Source: Desulfobacterales bacterium
Lineage (GTDB): Bacteria; Desulfobacterota; Desulfobacteria; Desulfobacterales; JARGFK01
Reading direction: 5' to 3'
Length of the DNA: 64,000 nt
NCBI GenBank assembly: GCA_029211065.1
Contig: JARGFK010000007.1
Location: forward strand, 1-64,000
The notes beneath the pieces are model-generated. The model was not told the origin of the DNA. It did no database searches and saw only the letters and a list, made by a program, of their open reading frames with translations. This document shows, piece after piece, positions 45,208 to 54,322 of this stretch. The stretch's first letter is position 1. Each line of letters begins with the position of its first letter. The position numbers and the translations under genes were made by a program.

Positions 45208-45822
45208 TTAATATTTCCCTACCAAGGCGCAAATCAATTTAAGGGCTCGTTTCAAATCGAGCTGGCTCATATTGAGGACCAGGTGGTACAGGTGCGGCTG
45301 GTCATAATCTTTCCTGCCGAACTTGCGATACAGATTTGCCCTTCGCTTTTCCCGGCGGTTTACCACCTGTTTTGCCTTTGCAGGCGGGAATCTGTAATGT
45401 TTTTGCAGAAACTTGAGGCGGTCCACTCTATCGGCTACCAACAGGACATGATATACACTTTTTTGATCTTTAAGGATGTATTGACTGGCTCTGCCGAGGA
45501 TGACTGCATTTCCTTCCTTGGCAATTTTGGTAATGATCTGATTTAACAAATCAACGTAGATTTCTTCGTCAATCTAACCTTTCTGGGTGTCGGAACAGCG
45601 GTGCAGAAATTTTTTTCGGCCCGGTCCGGAAATAAACTTGAGCAGGGTGCTGCCGGCCTCCCTTTCAATGCACTCCACCCAGTCTTTGGATACCTTTGCT
45701 GCACGGGCAACCATTTGAATGATATCATCCTCGGCAAAATAATATCCCAGTTTCCGGGCGACCATCTGGCCCAGTGTTTTACCCCCGGCGCCGTATTGTC
45801 TTGAAATTGTAATTACCGCCAT
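45208..45822 (-). pseudogene. Cytidylate-kinase-like protein, interrupted by an in-frame TAG
   Basis: Start ATG 45822 (AAGGAGG upstream) gives MAVITISRQYGAGGKTLGQM, the P-loop of the cytidylate-kinase-like family. The frame reaches RCSDTQKG and meets TAG (45576-45574), then continues in the same phase as IDEEIYVDLLNQIITKIAKE, GNAVILGRASQYILKD and HVLLVADRVDRLKFLQKHY, with a normal end at 45208. So one 200-residue gene carries a nonsense codon. The intact family phosphorylates CMP-like nucleotides or is regulatory, and it is common near Mrp-type clusters. It may also be a sequencing error. Confidence 0.75.
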
Positions 45823-45866
45823 GTGTCCTCCTTCCGTATAAAGCGATTTCATCTATGAAGGGGGTA

Positions 45867-47657
45867 TCAAAAAAATGTAGACAGTCTCAGGTAAACCAGC
45901 CCATAGAAAAAAAGAAAAAGTATTGAAACGCAGACACCCCATCCGATGGGAAACGGACGGTTTGTTGTGGAACTGATACGACCGGCCGGGTATTTGTCCG
46001 GCACGGCTTTACCCTGCAGCTTATGCCACAGCATTTCCAGTACGGTCAGAGGGTTCCGGCTGAAATCGGCAAGGCGGGCGGTTCCGCCGGTAGTGCAGGA
46101 CCGGAGGGAGTTGCTGAACCCCTGCAGGGGAGAATGGCAAAACCGGAAGAGCGCCCGGCCGAACATCCGGTAAAACCAGTCGGTATCCAGAGAAACGGCC
46201 GGTTTGCCGGCCATTAATTTGTCGATAAAAATCCAGAAGGCGGCCGCCGTCAAGAGCAACAGTTGCAGTGCGGCGACGACATAACCGGCTTCATAAGGAT
46301 GAAAGTCAACGGCATAGGGCAATAGATCATAAATCGGTTTTGGATAAATCCCTGTAAAAATGCACAGAAAAGCGGTCAACCCCATGGCCAGCAGCATGTT
46401 GATGGGTGGTTCCTTGGCCGGGGATATTTCGTCCGGTTTAGCGTCCGGCTTGCCGAACCAGGTGCCCCACGGGAGTTTCAGGCCGACGCTGAGAAAGGTG
46501 CCGATGGAGGCCAGGTGCAGCATCAGTTCAATTGCGGGCCGGTCGAGTTTCCCGGCGGCAGCCACCACCATGGTTTTGCTGACAAACCCGTTAAAGAGCG
46601 GCACCGCCGAAATCGAAAACGCGCCGACCATGTATAAGGCCAGGGTGAGCGGCATTTTGCGATAGAGATTATGTCCCTGCAGGTCGGTCATTTTTCTTTT
46701 TCCGGTAACATGGATCACAGCCCCGGCCCCCATAAACAGCAGGGCCTTGTAGAGAATATGGCAGAAAGCGTGGGCACTGGCCCCGTTGATGGCCATTTGA
46801 CTGCCGAGTCCAACGCCGCAGACCATGTACCCGACCTGGCTGACGATATGGTAGGCCAGCAGCCGCCGCAGATCTTTTTCAAGGACGGCGTAGACGACCC
46901 CGTAGATCGTCATAACGGCGCCCAGCCAGACCAGAATTTCAACGCCGGCAAAGGAGCGGGCCAGGACATATACGGCGCTTTTCGTGGTAAAAGCCGTCAT
47001 AAAGACGCTGCCGGTGATGGTCCCTTCGGGATAAGCGTCGGGCAGCCAGGCATGCAGCGGCGGCACCGCGGCATTGATGATAAACCCCGCCAGAATAAAT
47101 TTGGCGGCGGTGGTGCCGAAGTCGAACATTGAAAATCCAATGGAGCCGGTTTGAACCACCTGCATCACGATGCCGGCCATCAGGATGCAGCCGCCGGCCA
47201 GGTGCACCAGAATATAACGAAACCCCGCATCCAGAGAGGCTTTTGTTCTCCCGTACCAGATCAGGAAGACCGAAGCGGCCGCCATAATTTCCCAGCAGAC
47301 AAACAGCGTGAAGAGGTCGCCGCTAAACACCACGCCGAGCGAGCTGCCGACGTAAAGATAGGCGGCGACATGCTGGCCGTATTCTCGGATATGAATGGCG
47401 TAAAGGATACTGAGAAAAGAGATGATCACAAAAACATACCCAAAGACCATGCTGAGCTTATCCACTCTTCCCAGGACCAGCTCGTAGCCGAGGAACGGAT
47501 AGGTCCAGTAGACACCGTGGGGCATGTAGAGAAGATCGATAAAGGCAATCACCGGTATCAGCAGCGCCAGGGTCTGCTTCATCTTTCTGCCGGGCAAAAA
47601 AGGCAGGATGAGAGCGCCGATAAAGTAGATAAAGGCCGGCGGGACGATGCTAATCAT
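45867..47657 (-). CDS. NuoL/MrpD-like antiporter subunit with long C-terminal tail
   Basis: 596 residues. About 14 membrane segments carry the family's channel residues (FTLFVCWEIMAAASVFLIWY, AAVPPLHAWLPDAYPEGTIT, FTTKSAVYVLARSFAG, LRRLLAYHIVSQVGYMVCG). These are followed by about 150 extra residues with a terminal membrane anchor. It is the third D/L-type subunit of the operon, and no full-length MrpA is present, so it may fill that role. It overlaps the upstream small membrane-protein gene by 8 bases. Confidence 0.87.
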   Translation of the reverse strand: MISIVPPAFIYFIGALILPFLPGRKMKQTLALLIPVIAFIDLLYMPHGVYWTYPFLGYELVLGRVDKLSMVFGYVFVIISFLSILYAIHIREYGQHVAAYLYVGSSLGVVFSGDLFTLFVCWEIMAAASVFLIWYGRTKASLDAGFRYILVHLAGGCILMAGIVMQVVQTGSIGFSMFDFGTTAAKFILAGFIINAAVPPLHAWLPDAYPEGTITGSVFMTAFTTKSAVYVLARSFAGVEILVWLGAVMTIYGVVYAVLEKDLRRLLAYHIVSQVGYMVCGVGLGSQMAINGASAHAFCHILYKALLFMGAGAVIHVTGKRKMTDLQGHNLYRKMPLTLALYMVGAFSISAVPLFNGFVSKTMVVAAAGKLDRPAIELMLHLASIGTFLSVGLKLPWGTWFGKPDAKPDEISPAKEPPINMLLAMGLTAFLCIFTGIYPKPIYDLLPYAVDFHPYEAGYVVAALQLLLLTAAAFWIFIDKLMAGKPAVSLDTDWFYRMFGRALFRFCHSPLQGFSNSLRSCTTGGTARLADFSRNPLTVLEMLWHKLQGKAVPDKYPAGRISSTTNRPFPIGWGVCVSILFLFFYGLVYLRLSTFF

Positions 47658-47859
47658 AGTAATCCTCGTCTCGCGTCAGCCAGCGGTGACCCGGCCCTTT
47701 GGCAAAGAGGATAATGACGATGCAACCGACGAAACCAAAAACAGCATCAAAGACGGGAATTTTTTGCCACCAGAAATGGGGATGCTGGTAAGGAAAGATA
47801 AAACCGAGAAGAGACACTGCTGCAATGCCGATATACAGGGCCAGGCGTAGTTTTTTCAC
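47650..47859 (-). CDS. Small membrane protein of the Mrp operon
   Basis: 69 residues from a GTG at 47859 (VKKLRLALYIGIAAV) with GGAGGAT upstream; a longer open frame lacks such support. Two hydrophobic segments are present (LALYIGIAAVSLLGFIF; VFDAVFGFVGCIVIILFAKG), then a charged tail WLTRDEDYYD. No named family. It is the first gene of the antiporter operon and overlaps the next, so it is probably an accessory subunit. Confidence 0.75.
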   Translation of the reverse strand: MKKLRLALYIGIAAVSLLGFIFPYQHPHFWWQKIPVFDAVFGFVGCIVIILFAKGPGHRWLTRDEDYYD

Positions 47860-48042
47860 CAGCGGTAATCCTCCAAGATCGATATTCGCGGTCCGGTGAT
47901 TCTCTGGAGACAGCGACAACAGGTCGGTCAGTTTTCCAACGCGCTGAAGTTAACGGACATTAAAGGATCTATAGTGAAAAATCGGTTTAAGGTCAAGCGG
48001 GAATTTGGGGGTCGTTTTTAGTTGTAATAGATTTCCCCCGAA

Positions 48043-48639
48043 TCAGATATTGATCACCTTGTCGGCCAACTGCATGGCGGTGACGATGTCCAGCATATTG
48101 GTCGTCTCGCCGGACTGTTTTCTTTCCAGAAGATTGAAATGGTTCAAGCAAGTGCCGCACACCAGAATCTTGAGCCCTTCCTTTTCGTAGTTTTTGAGAT
48201 CCTCTATCACCTCCGAGCCGTCGATGGTCAGCTTCACACCATTGTTCACGAATACCAGCCGCCACAACTCGTTGCCCATTTCTTTAAGCGTGCGCAGGAA
48301 ATTGAACATCAGCTTCCGGCCCAGGTCATCGTCTCCGAAACCCATGCGGTCGGTAGCGCACATGACCATGATCTTTTTTTCACCGGATTTTTTCTCCTCG
48401 GATAAACGGGGCGGTATATCGGGCGCTGCATCACAGGTCCCGATGACCAGGTAATCAGCCTCATTTTGTCCAAGCGTCGTCTGAAAACCCTGGGACTCCA
48501 GGAAGCGTTGAACATTCTGCTGGGAAGCGGCATTGTCGACAACAATTCTTACGCTTTGGAGATTTTCCTTCTGCAGCGCTGCTTTGGTTTGAAGCACAGG
48601 CGCCGGGCAGGCCAATCCACGGACATCTATTTCCTTCAT
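48043..48639 (-). CDS. yedF: YedF-like sulfurtransferase/selenium metabolism protein
   Basis: 198 residues. An N-terminal SirA/TusA domain with the conserved Cys (DVRGLACPAPVLQTKAAL, about 1-75) is joined to a DsrE-like domain (about 90-198) with VFVNNGVKLTIDGSEVIEDL and ILVCGTCLNHFNLLERK. This architecture is the 'selenium metabolism protein YedF' seen beside selD. It may carry selenium or sulfur as a persulfide/perselenide; that is inferred. It lies 69 bases after selD with a GGAGGT ribosome site. Confidence 0.88.
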   Translation of the reverse strand: MKEIDVRGLACPAPVLQTKAALQKENLQSVRIVVDNAASQQNVQRFLESQGFQTTLGQNEADYLVIGTCDAAPDIPPRLSEEKKSGEKKIMVMCATDRMGFGDDDLGRKLMFNFLRTLKEMGNELWRLVFVNNGVKLTIDGSEVIEDLKNYEKEGLKILVCGTCLNHFNLLERKQSGETTNMLDIVTAMQLADKVINI

Positions 48640-48708
48640 GCTAAAACCTCCTATATAACTTTTATTTGAAATTTTGTTGTCGTAGGGTGTAGTGGGGTGA
48701 CTGGCGCC

Positions 48709-49758
48709 TTATACAACCCATATTTTTTCTTCCGGACCGCTTAGTATTTCCCCAATCTGAGCCGCATCGGAGATGCCCGCATTTTTCAGGGCTTCAACGA
48801 GTTTGCCAGCTTGATGGCCGTTTATGCTAATCAGCAATCCACCCGACGTTTGGGGGTCGAACAGGATATCCTGCCGGGTACGCTTTACCGGTTCCGCAAA
48901 GGCGATCATCGGCTCCCGAAACTCCCTGTTCTTGTATGCACCGGCAGGGATCAGGCCCATAGCTGCAAATTCAAGGGCTTCCGCAATCACCGGCACCTGC
49001 TCGGAAAAGACCCGCGCGCTCATTCCCGACCCGCAGACCATCTCGGCCAGGTGCCCGAGCAGACCGAAGCCGGTAACATCGGTACAGGCACTGACGTTAA
49101 AATTCGACATGCTCCTGGTGGCGTCTCGGTTGAGCAAGGCCATCAAATGGGTCACTTTATCTGTGAGGTGCGCAGAAGCCATCCTTGCCTTGATGGCGGT
49201 GCTGACAATTCCTGTGCCGAGCGGTTTTGTCAAAATTATCTGGTCTCCCGCCTGCAGGTTCTTCTTGATAAGCACCCGCGCCGGGTGCACGAATCCGGTA
49301 ACGGACAGGCCGTACTTTAATTCCTTGTCCTCAATGCTATGCCCGCCGATGAGAACCACTTCAGCCTCCGTCAGTTTGTCAAGGCCACCCTGGATAATTT
49401 GCCGAAGAATCGATAAATCCATTTCCTTGACCGGAAAGGCCACCAGGTTCATGGCGGTCTTTGGTGTTCCACCCATGGCGTAGACATCGCTCAGTGCGTT
49501 AGCGGCGGCAATTTGTCCGAACCAGTATGGATCGTCCACGACGGGTGTGAAGAAATCAACCGTCTGGATCAGCGCCAGGTCGTCTGAAATTTTGTAAACA
49601 CCGGCATCGTCCGCACTGCCTAACCCCACGAGAACGTTCTCATCCGTCGGAAACACCATGCCGCGCAACACCCTGTCCAGGTCCCCTGGAGGAAGTTTGG
49701 ACGCTCAGCCGGCCCCTGTTAACATCTCCGTCAGGCGCATTCTTTTTTTATCCTCCAT
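48709..49758 (-). CDS. selD: Selenide, water dikinase (selenoprotein)
   Basis: SelD makes selenophosphate from selenide and ATP for selenocysteine and selenouridine. A naive frame begins at 49671, but the true start is ATG 49758 (GGAGGACACCC upstream). The first codons read MEDKKRMRLTEMLTGAG, then TGA at 49707-49705, then ASKLPPGDLDRVLRGM. The TGA sits where SelD has its catalytic Cys or Sec, so it is codon 18 read as selenocysteine. The rest shows the SelD blocks GLGSADDAGVYKISDD, DFFTPVVDDPYWFGQIAAAN, ANALSDVYAMGG and FGLLGHLAEMV. Length is 349 residues, the family's norm. Confidence 0.93.
49676..49690 (-). promoter_or_regulatory. SECIS-like hairpin of selD
   Basis: On the minus strand TCCAGGGGACCTGGA folds into a perfect 5-pair stem with loop GGGAC. 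It begins 14 bases after the UGA, so its loop is about 19 bases downstream, within the distance used by bacterial SelB. This supports selenocysteine insertion rather than termination. Confidence 0.65.
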
Positions 49759-50087
49759 GGGTGTCCTCCTTTATTTAAATCGCAAAAACGAGCGCATTCC
49801 CCGTCCCGCCATGGCGGGAATGCAGGGTTCTTCAATAAAAAAATTATTCCATGGAAATTATAAATATGTTAAATAGGTAATTATGATGTATAAATTTGCT
49901 TTCATCGAAAATCTCAATGCATATTATAAATCGTGTGTTATTTATCGGTATCCACGCTGAGGCTAAAATGTTCTCTTAATATATCTCGGCGAGAGGGATT
50001 TACTCATATTTTTTGAAATCGCATTCGGATCGTGCTATGATTTTTCAAACTCAAACAGCTTGATAAAAAAACAGGCAGGTGACTTTA
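49759..50087 (+). promoter_or_regulatory. Intergenic region with umuDC promoter
   Basis: The gap between divergent selD and umuD. It contains a palindrome around CCCGCCATGGCGGG (49802-49818), an AT-rich core, and a good sigma-70 promoter for umuD: TTGAAA (50013-50018), 17 bases, TATGAT (50036-50041). No LexA box of a known consensus could be recognised, although SOS control would be expected. Confidence 0.55.
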
Positions 50088-50519
50088 ATGGTTACAACAG
50101 TAGATGCAGTGTTTTCTCCGGACCTTTCCACAGCTTGTGAGCGGCCCTTGTTCATGGTTCCGGTGGCGGCCGGGTTTCCTTCCCCGGCTGAAGATTACCT
50201 TGAGGGTAAGCTCGATCTGAACAAATACCTGATTAAACACCCGGCCGCCACCTTTTTTGTGCGTGTAGCCGGCGATTCCATGATCGCAGCCGGCATCCAC
50301 CCCGGCGATATCCTGATCGTGGACCGTTCCATCGAGCCGGCCGACAAAAAAGTCGTCATCGCGGTGATTGAGGGAGAGCTGACCGTCAAACGGATCCGCA
50401 GGCTCAAGGACAAAATTTTATTAATGCCCGAAAACGAAAACTATAAACCGCTGCAAATCAACGCGGAGATGAATTTTGAGATCTGGGGGGTGGTGACGAG
50501 CGTCATACATCCGTTATAG
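50088..50519 (+). CDS. umuD: UmuD-type error-prone polymerase accessory protease
   Basis: 143 residues from ATG 50088; a GTG three codons upstream is less well placed. It is a peptidase S24 domain without a DNA-binding domain, hence UmuD rather than LexA. The cleavage site is AAGF (Ala28-Gly29); the catalytic Ser64 lies in GDSMIAAG and Lys101 in ELTVKRI, matching S60/K97 of E. coli UmuD. RecA-stimulated self-cleavage would convert it to the active form that joins UmuC. Confidence 0.92.
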   Translation: MVTTVDAVFSPDLSTACERPLFMVPVAAGFPSPAEDYLEGKLDLNKYLIKHPAATFFVRVAGDSMIAAGIHPGDILIVDRSIEPADKKVVIAVIEGELTVKRIRRLKDKILLMPENENYKPLQINAEMNFEIWGVVTSVIHPL

Positions 50520-50696
50520 CCGGCTGGAAAGCTGGGAGGCCGGGAAGCAAGGAAAGTTCAAAAGAAAATTCCCTAACACCATAGCATCCACGCATCCTGG
50601 CATCCCGGCAAAACCCGGAACGTTTTCAAACCGTGAACCCTGGAATCCTGGATTCCTTCCTTTCAATTGGAAGACTAATCAGAAAAGATCGCTTTT

Positions 50697-51968
50697 ATGT
50701 CCAAGGTTTTTGCACTGGTCGACTGCAACAATTTCTATGTTTCCTGTGAGCGGGTGTTTAACCCCAGGCTTGCCGGAAAGCCGGTCATCGTCCTGTCCAA
50801 CAATGACGGGTGTGCGGTGGCGCGCTCAAACGAAGCCAAGGCGCTCGGTTTCCGGTTCGGCGTGCCGGTGTTTGAGATCCAGGCCCTGATAAAAACCCAT
50901 GATATCCAGGTGTATTCCTCCAACTACGCCCTGTACGGCGACATGTCCCGGCGGGTTATGGAAACCCTTGCGCAGTTTGCGCCGGAAATGGAAATCTATT
51001 CCATTGACGAGGCCTTCCTGGACCTGTCGGATCTGCCGGGGGACGGTCTCACCGAATACGGGCGTCGCATCCAGGCCGCTGTCAGGCAGTGGACCGGGAT
51101 TCCCGTTTCCGTCGGGATTGCGGAAACCAAGACCCTGGCCAAGATAGCCAACCGGCTGGCGAAACAATCGGAAAAAACGGGCGGTGTCCTGAATTTGACC
51201 GCTTCCCCCCTTCAGGACCGGGCGCTGGCCGAAGTGGAAGTGGCCGACGTGTGGGGGATCGGCCGCCGCTATGCCGAGTTTCTTAAGAAAAGCGGCATTA
51301 TCAACGCCCGGCAGCTTCGCGATGCCGACCGGGAGTTTATCCGGGGCAGGATGGGGGTCGTGGGGACCCGTATGCAGCAGGAACTCAAAGGATGTTGCTG
51401 TTATCCCCTGGAAGAAAACCCCCCCGTTAAAAAAGGGATCACGGTCTCGCGAAGTTTCAAGGCGGGAGTCGAATCCCTGGCGCAGCTCAACGAGGCGGTT
51501 GCCGCCTATGTATCTCGCGGGGCCGAGAAACTCCGCAAGGAAAACGTCGCTGCCGGCGTTCTCATGGTTTTTCTGATGACCAACCGTTTTAAGCAGGAAC
51601 GGTACTACTGCAACCTGGAAACCATCCGGCTGCCGGTGCCCACCAGCGATACGGCCGAACTGATCCACTATGCCGGTGAGGGGCTCCGGGCGATTTACCG
51701 CCGGGGGTATTGCTATAAGCGTGCCGGGGTGATGTTTAAGGATCTGGTGAGCGCCGGTCCGATTCAGGCCGGCCTCTTTGATGACAGGGACCGCCGCCGG
51801 TCCAAAAAACTGATGCAGACGCTGGACCGCATCAACACCCAAATGGGCGCCGGCACCCTGCTCTATGCCGCCGCCGGTCTGGGAAAAGGGCAGCGCTGGC
51901 GGACGGCCTTTAAAAAGCGTTCCCCGGCCTATACCACCAACTGGGCGCAGTTGCCGACGGTAACGTGA
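50697..51968 (+). CDS. umuC: DNA polymerase V catalytic subunit UmuC
   Basis: 423-residue Y-family translesion polymerase. It shows FALVDCNNFYVSCERVFNPR (first catalytic Asp), YSIDEAFLDLSDL (second acidic pair), PVSVGIAETKTLAKIANRLA, and a C-terminal UmuC tail (MQTLDRINTQMGAGTLLYAA). It copies damaged DNA in partnership with UmuD'. It is separated from umuD by about 180 bases without a gene. Confidence 0.95.
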   Translation: MSKVFALVDCNNFYVSCERVFNPRLAGKPVIVLSNNDGCAVARSNEAKALGFRFGVPVFEIQALIKTHDIQVYSSNYALYGDMSRRVMETLAQFAPEMEIYSIDEAFLDLSDLPGDGLTEYGRRIQAAVRQWTGIPVSVGIAETKTLAKIANRLAKQSEKTGGVLNLTASPLQDRALAEVEVADVWGIGRRYAEFLKKSGIINARQLRDADREFIRGRMGVVGTRMQQELKGCCCYPLEENPPVKKGITVSRSFKAGVESLAQLNEAVAAYVSRGAEKLRKENVAAGVLMVFLMTNRFKQERYYCNLETIRLPVPTSDTAELIHYAGEGLRAIYRRGYCYKRAGVMFKDLVSAGPIQAGLFDDRDRRRSKKLMQTLDRINTQMGAGTLLYAAAGLGKGQRWRTAFKKRSPAYTTNWAQLPTVT

Positions 51969-52015
51969 GACCTTTGCAAAACGCCCCCTTTTGCCCATTT
52001 CCCGGGGCTGAAGCG

Positions 52016-52198
52016 TTATTTGATTTCGGTAGATTTTCTGCAGGGGAGCCTTCGCTCCCGGCGGCAAACCTGACAGCGGTCGTCCCCGCAGTTCTGGCAG
52101 GAAAAACAATCCTCACAGGCGTGTTTTTTTTCGGTTTTCGGCTTTTTGTCCGGGACATATAATTTTCCGGCAAGCCCCGGAATTTTGACAAATGCCAT
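52016..52198 (-). CDS. Small Cys-rich protein
   Basis: 60 residues from MAFVKIPGLAGKLYVPDKKP, followed by a compact Cys cluster ACEDCFSCQNCGDDRCQVCR (CxxCxxCxxC-x4-CxxC pattern) and a basic tail. It looks like a zinc- or iron-sulfur-binding mini-protein. Similar short genes accompany anaerobic metabolism genes in sulfate-reducer relatives, from memory and not verified. It is transcribed away from the aldehyde oxidoreductase, so the two share an upstream region. Confidence 0.6.
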   Translation of the reverse strand: MAFVKIPGLAGKLYVPDKKPKTEKKHACEDCFSCQNCGDDRCQVCRRERRLPCRKSTEIK

Positions 52199-52377
52199 GA
52201 GTTTTCTCTCTATCTTGCCTACCGCCAAAAAGATGTCATGGGGCAGGCGGAGGTGCTGCTTGAAAAAGTTTCCTATTTGTTTTACAAAACCAAAGCAGGG
52301 TATTTGTCAAGAAAATATACCGGGCAGAAGACCACACCGAAAGTGTTGAACGGGTGAAACTATAAAGGAGGGTTCAG

Positions 52378-54234
52378 ATGGTCGATTTGACGAAAATCGG
52401 ATATGCAGGAAAAATTTTGCGGGTGAATTTGTCCGAAGAAAAAATAGGGGCGGAGGATCTGGATGAAGCAACCGTCCGGAAATGGGTCGGCGGTGTCGGC
52501 CTCGGCGCAAAATATCTTTATGATGAGGTGCCGTCGGAAGTGAAATGGTCTGATCCGCAAAACCGCCTGATATGGACTTCCGGACCGCTGGCCGGTACCG
52601 GGGTTGCCGGCGCCGCAACAATCAACATCATGGCAAAGGGCCCCATGACCAACCTGGCCGGGTCTTCCCAGGCAAACGGTTTTTTCGGGGCTTACCTGAA
52701 ATTTTGCGGTTACGACGGCATTATTTTCCAGGGCAAAGCACCGAAGCTTGTCTACCTTCTGCTCAGACCGGGAGCGGCTGAAATTCGAGATGCCAACCAC
52801 ATCAAGGGAAAAACCGTTGGTGAGGTCGAGGCTATCTTAAAAAAAGAACTGGGGGTCGGCAAATCCGGGGCAAGTGTTTTCGGCATTGGCCCTGCCGGAG
52901 AAAATCTCGTTCGACACGCCTGTATTGTTGGCGACGCCGGCCATTCCGCTTCCCACAACGGCCTGGGGGCCGTAATGGGGGCCAAGAATCTGAAAGCGGT
53001 GGTGGCCCTTAAAGCAGCGGCAGCTTTCAGCGTCTACGATCCGGACCTGCTGAAAATAAAAGCGGCGGATATGGTAGCATACGCCAAAACCACCCGAATT
53101 TATGAGTGGGGCACCGGCGGCGGGTTTTCAGCGACGCATGGTCTCGGCGCCCTGCCGGTTAAGAATTATACCACCAATGTTTTTCCGGAGCATGAAACAA
53201 TGAACGGGCAGTACATGCGGACCCATTTCAAGATTCGCTCCAGACCCTGCTACAAGTGCGCGGTCGCCCATGTCAAAGAGGTTACCGTCACAGAGGGACC
53301 CTACAAAGGGTTTGTGGGCGAAGAGCCTGAATACGAAATGCTGGCGGCCTGGGGGCCTCAGATCGGCAACACGGATTTGGGGGCGGTGGTCATGCTGTCC
53401 AACGAAGTCGATACCCTTGGGATGGACTGCAACGAAACATCCTGGGTGATCGGCTGGGCCATGGAATGCTTTCAAAAGGGCGTCTTTACCACCAAAGAGA
53501 CCGACGGGCTCGATCTAAGCTGGGGCAATGTGGAAGCCGTCAAAACCCTGATGAACCGGATTGCCCGGCGGGAGGGCGCTTTCGGCGACCTGCTTGCCGA
53601 CGGGGTCATGCGGGCCTCCAAAAAGATCGGCGGTAAAGCCGCCGACTGGGCCGTCTATACCCAAAAAGGCTCGGCCCCCAGGGGCCACGACCATCGTGGT
53701 CGCGGAAGATGGTTTGAGCTTTTTGACACCTGCCTGACCAACACCAGCACGTTGGAAGCGACCCACGGGCCGATCCAGCCTAAACTGGTGGATATTGAAG
53801 AGCCCAGCGATTATTTTTCCCATGAACAGGTTTCCACCTTCAACGCCAGGCATAACGGTATCGGTCTATATCACGACTGCACCGGCACCTGCCGATTTGT
53901 GGCCGCCGATCCCAAGCGGTTGATCGCCTGTTTCAACGCGGCCACCGGATGGGACTGGGCGCTTAAAGATGCCTTTACCCTAGGCCGGCGCATCGTCAAC
54001 CAACTGCGCATTTTTAACCTCAGGCACGGGTTGGATATTGAAGATGAGCGGCCATCGGTCCGTTACGGCTCAGTGCCGGTTGACGGTCCCAACAAAGGGG
54101 TCGACATCATGGAAAAATGGGACTGGATGGTAAAGAATTACTACACCCTGATGGGCTGGGATCCGCAAACCGGCGTGCCGCTGCCTGAAACGCTGGAAAA
54201 GCTTGATCTCAAAGAGCTGATCAAAGACCTGTAA
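52378..54234 (+). CDS. aor: Aldehyde:ferredoxin oxidoreductase (tungsten enzyme family)
   Basis: 618-residue AOR-family protein, which oxidises aldehydes (or related carbonyl compounds) to acids with ferredoxin. The N-terminal domain has KILRVNLSEEKI, WVGGVGLGAKYLYDE and TGVAGAATINIMAKGPMTN (pterin-binding). The iron-sulfur region has RPCYKCAVAHVKEV, where the usual third Cys is replaced by Ala-His, and a later Cys pair HDCTGTCRFV. The cofactor would be tungstopterin plus [4Fe-4S], inferred from family. AGGAGGG precedes the ATG. CaiB and a peptide-type transporter follow, hinting at use of an imported substrate through a CoA ester. Confidence 0.9.
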   Translation: MVDLTKIGYAGKILRVNLSEEKIGAEDLDEATVRKWVGGVGLGAKYLYDEVPSEVKWSDPQNRLIWTSGPLAGTGVAGAATINIMAKGPMTNLAGSSQANGFFGAYLKFCGYDGIIFQGKAPKLVYLLLRPGAAEIRDANHIKGKTVGEVEAILKKELGVGKSGASVFGIGPAGENLVRHACIVGDAGHSASHNGLGAVMGAKNLKAVVALKAAAAFSVYDPDLLKIKAADMVAYAKTTRIYEWGTGGGFSATHGLGALPVKNYTTNVFPEHETMNGQYMRTHFKIRSRPCYKCAVAHVKEVTVTEGPYKGFVGEEPEYEMLAAWGPQIGNTDLGAVVMLSNEVDTLGMDCNETSWVIGWAMECFQKGVFTTKETDGLDLSWGNVEAVKTLMNRIARREGAFGDLLADGVMRASKKIGGKAADWAVYTQKGSAPRGHDHRGRGRWFELFDTCLTNTSTLEATHGPIQPKLVDIEEPSDYFSHEQVSTFNARHNGIGLYHDCTGTCRFVAADPKRLIACFNAATGWDWALKDAFTLGRRIVNQLRIFNLRHGLDIEDERPSVRYGSVPVDGPNKGVDIMEKWDWMVKNYYTLMGWDPQTGVPLPETLEKLDLKELIKDL

Positions 54235-54322
54235 TTGACTGCGCCTGGACCATGCAAAAATCAGGAAAAGACGAAAGAAGCTTTTGAAGGAATTTTATTC
54301 TAATTTATTTAAGGAGATATAG

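Noticed and set aside
45574-45576. TAG read as pyrrolysine in the kinase-like gene
   Set aside because: No PylS/PylT genes are seen, the family needs no such residue, and two other genes are broken by TAA, so general decay or error is simpler.
49759-50087. LexA box controlling umuDC
   Set aside because: SOS control is expected, but no sequence matches a LexA consensus I know; only a sigma-70 promoter is visible.
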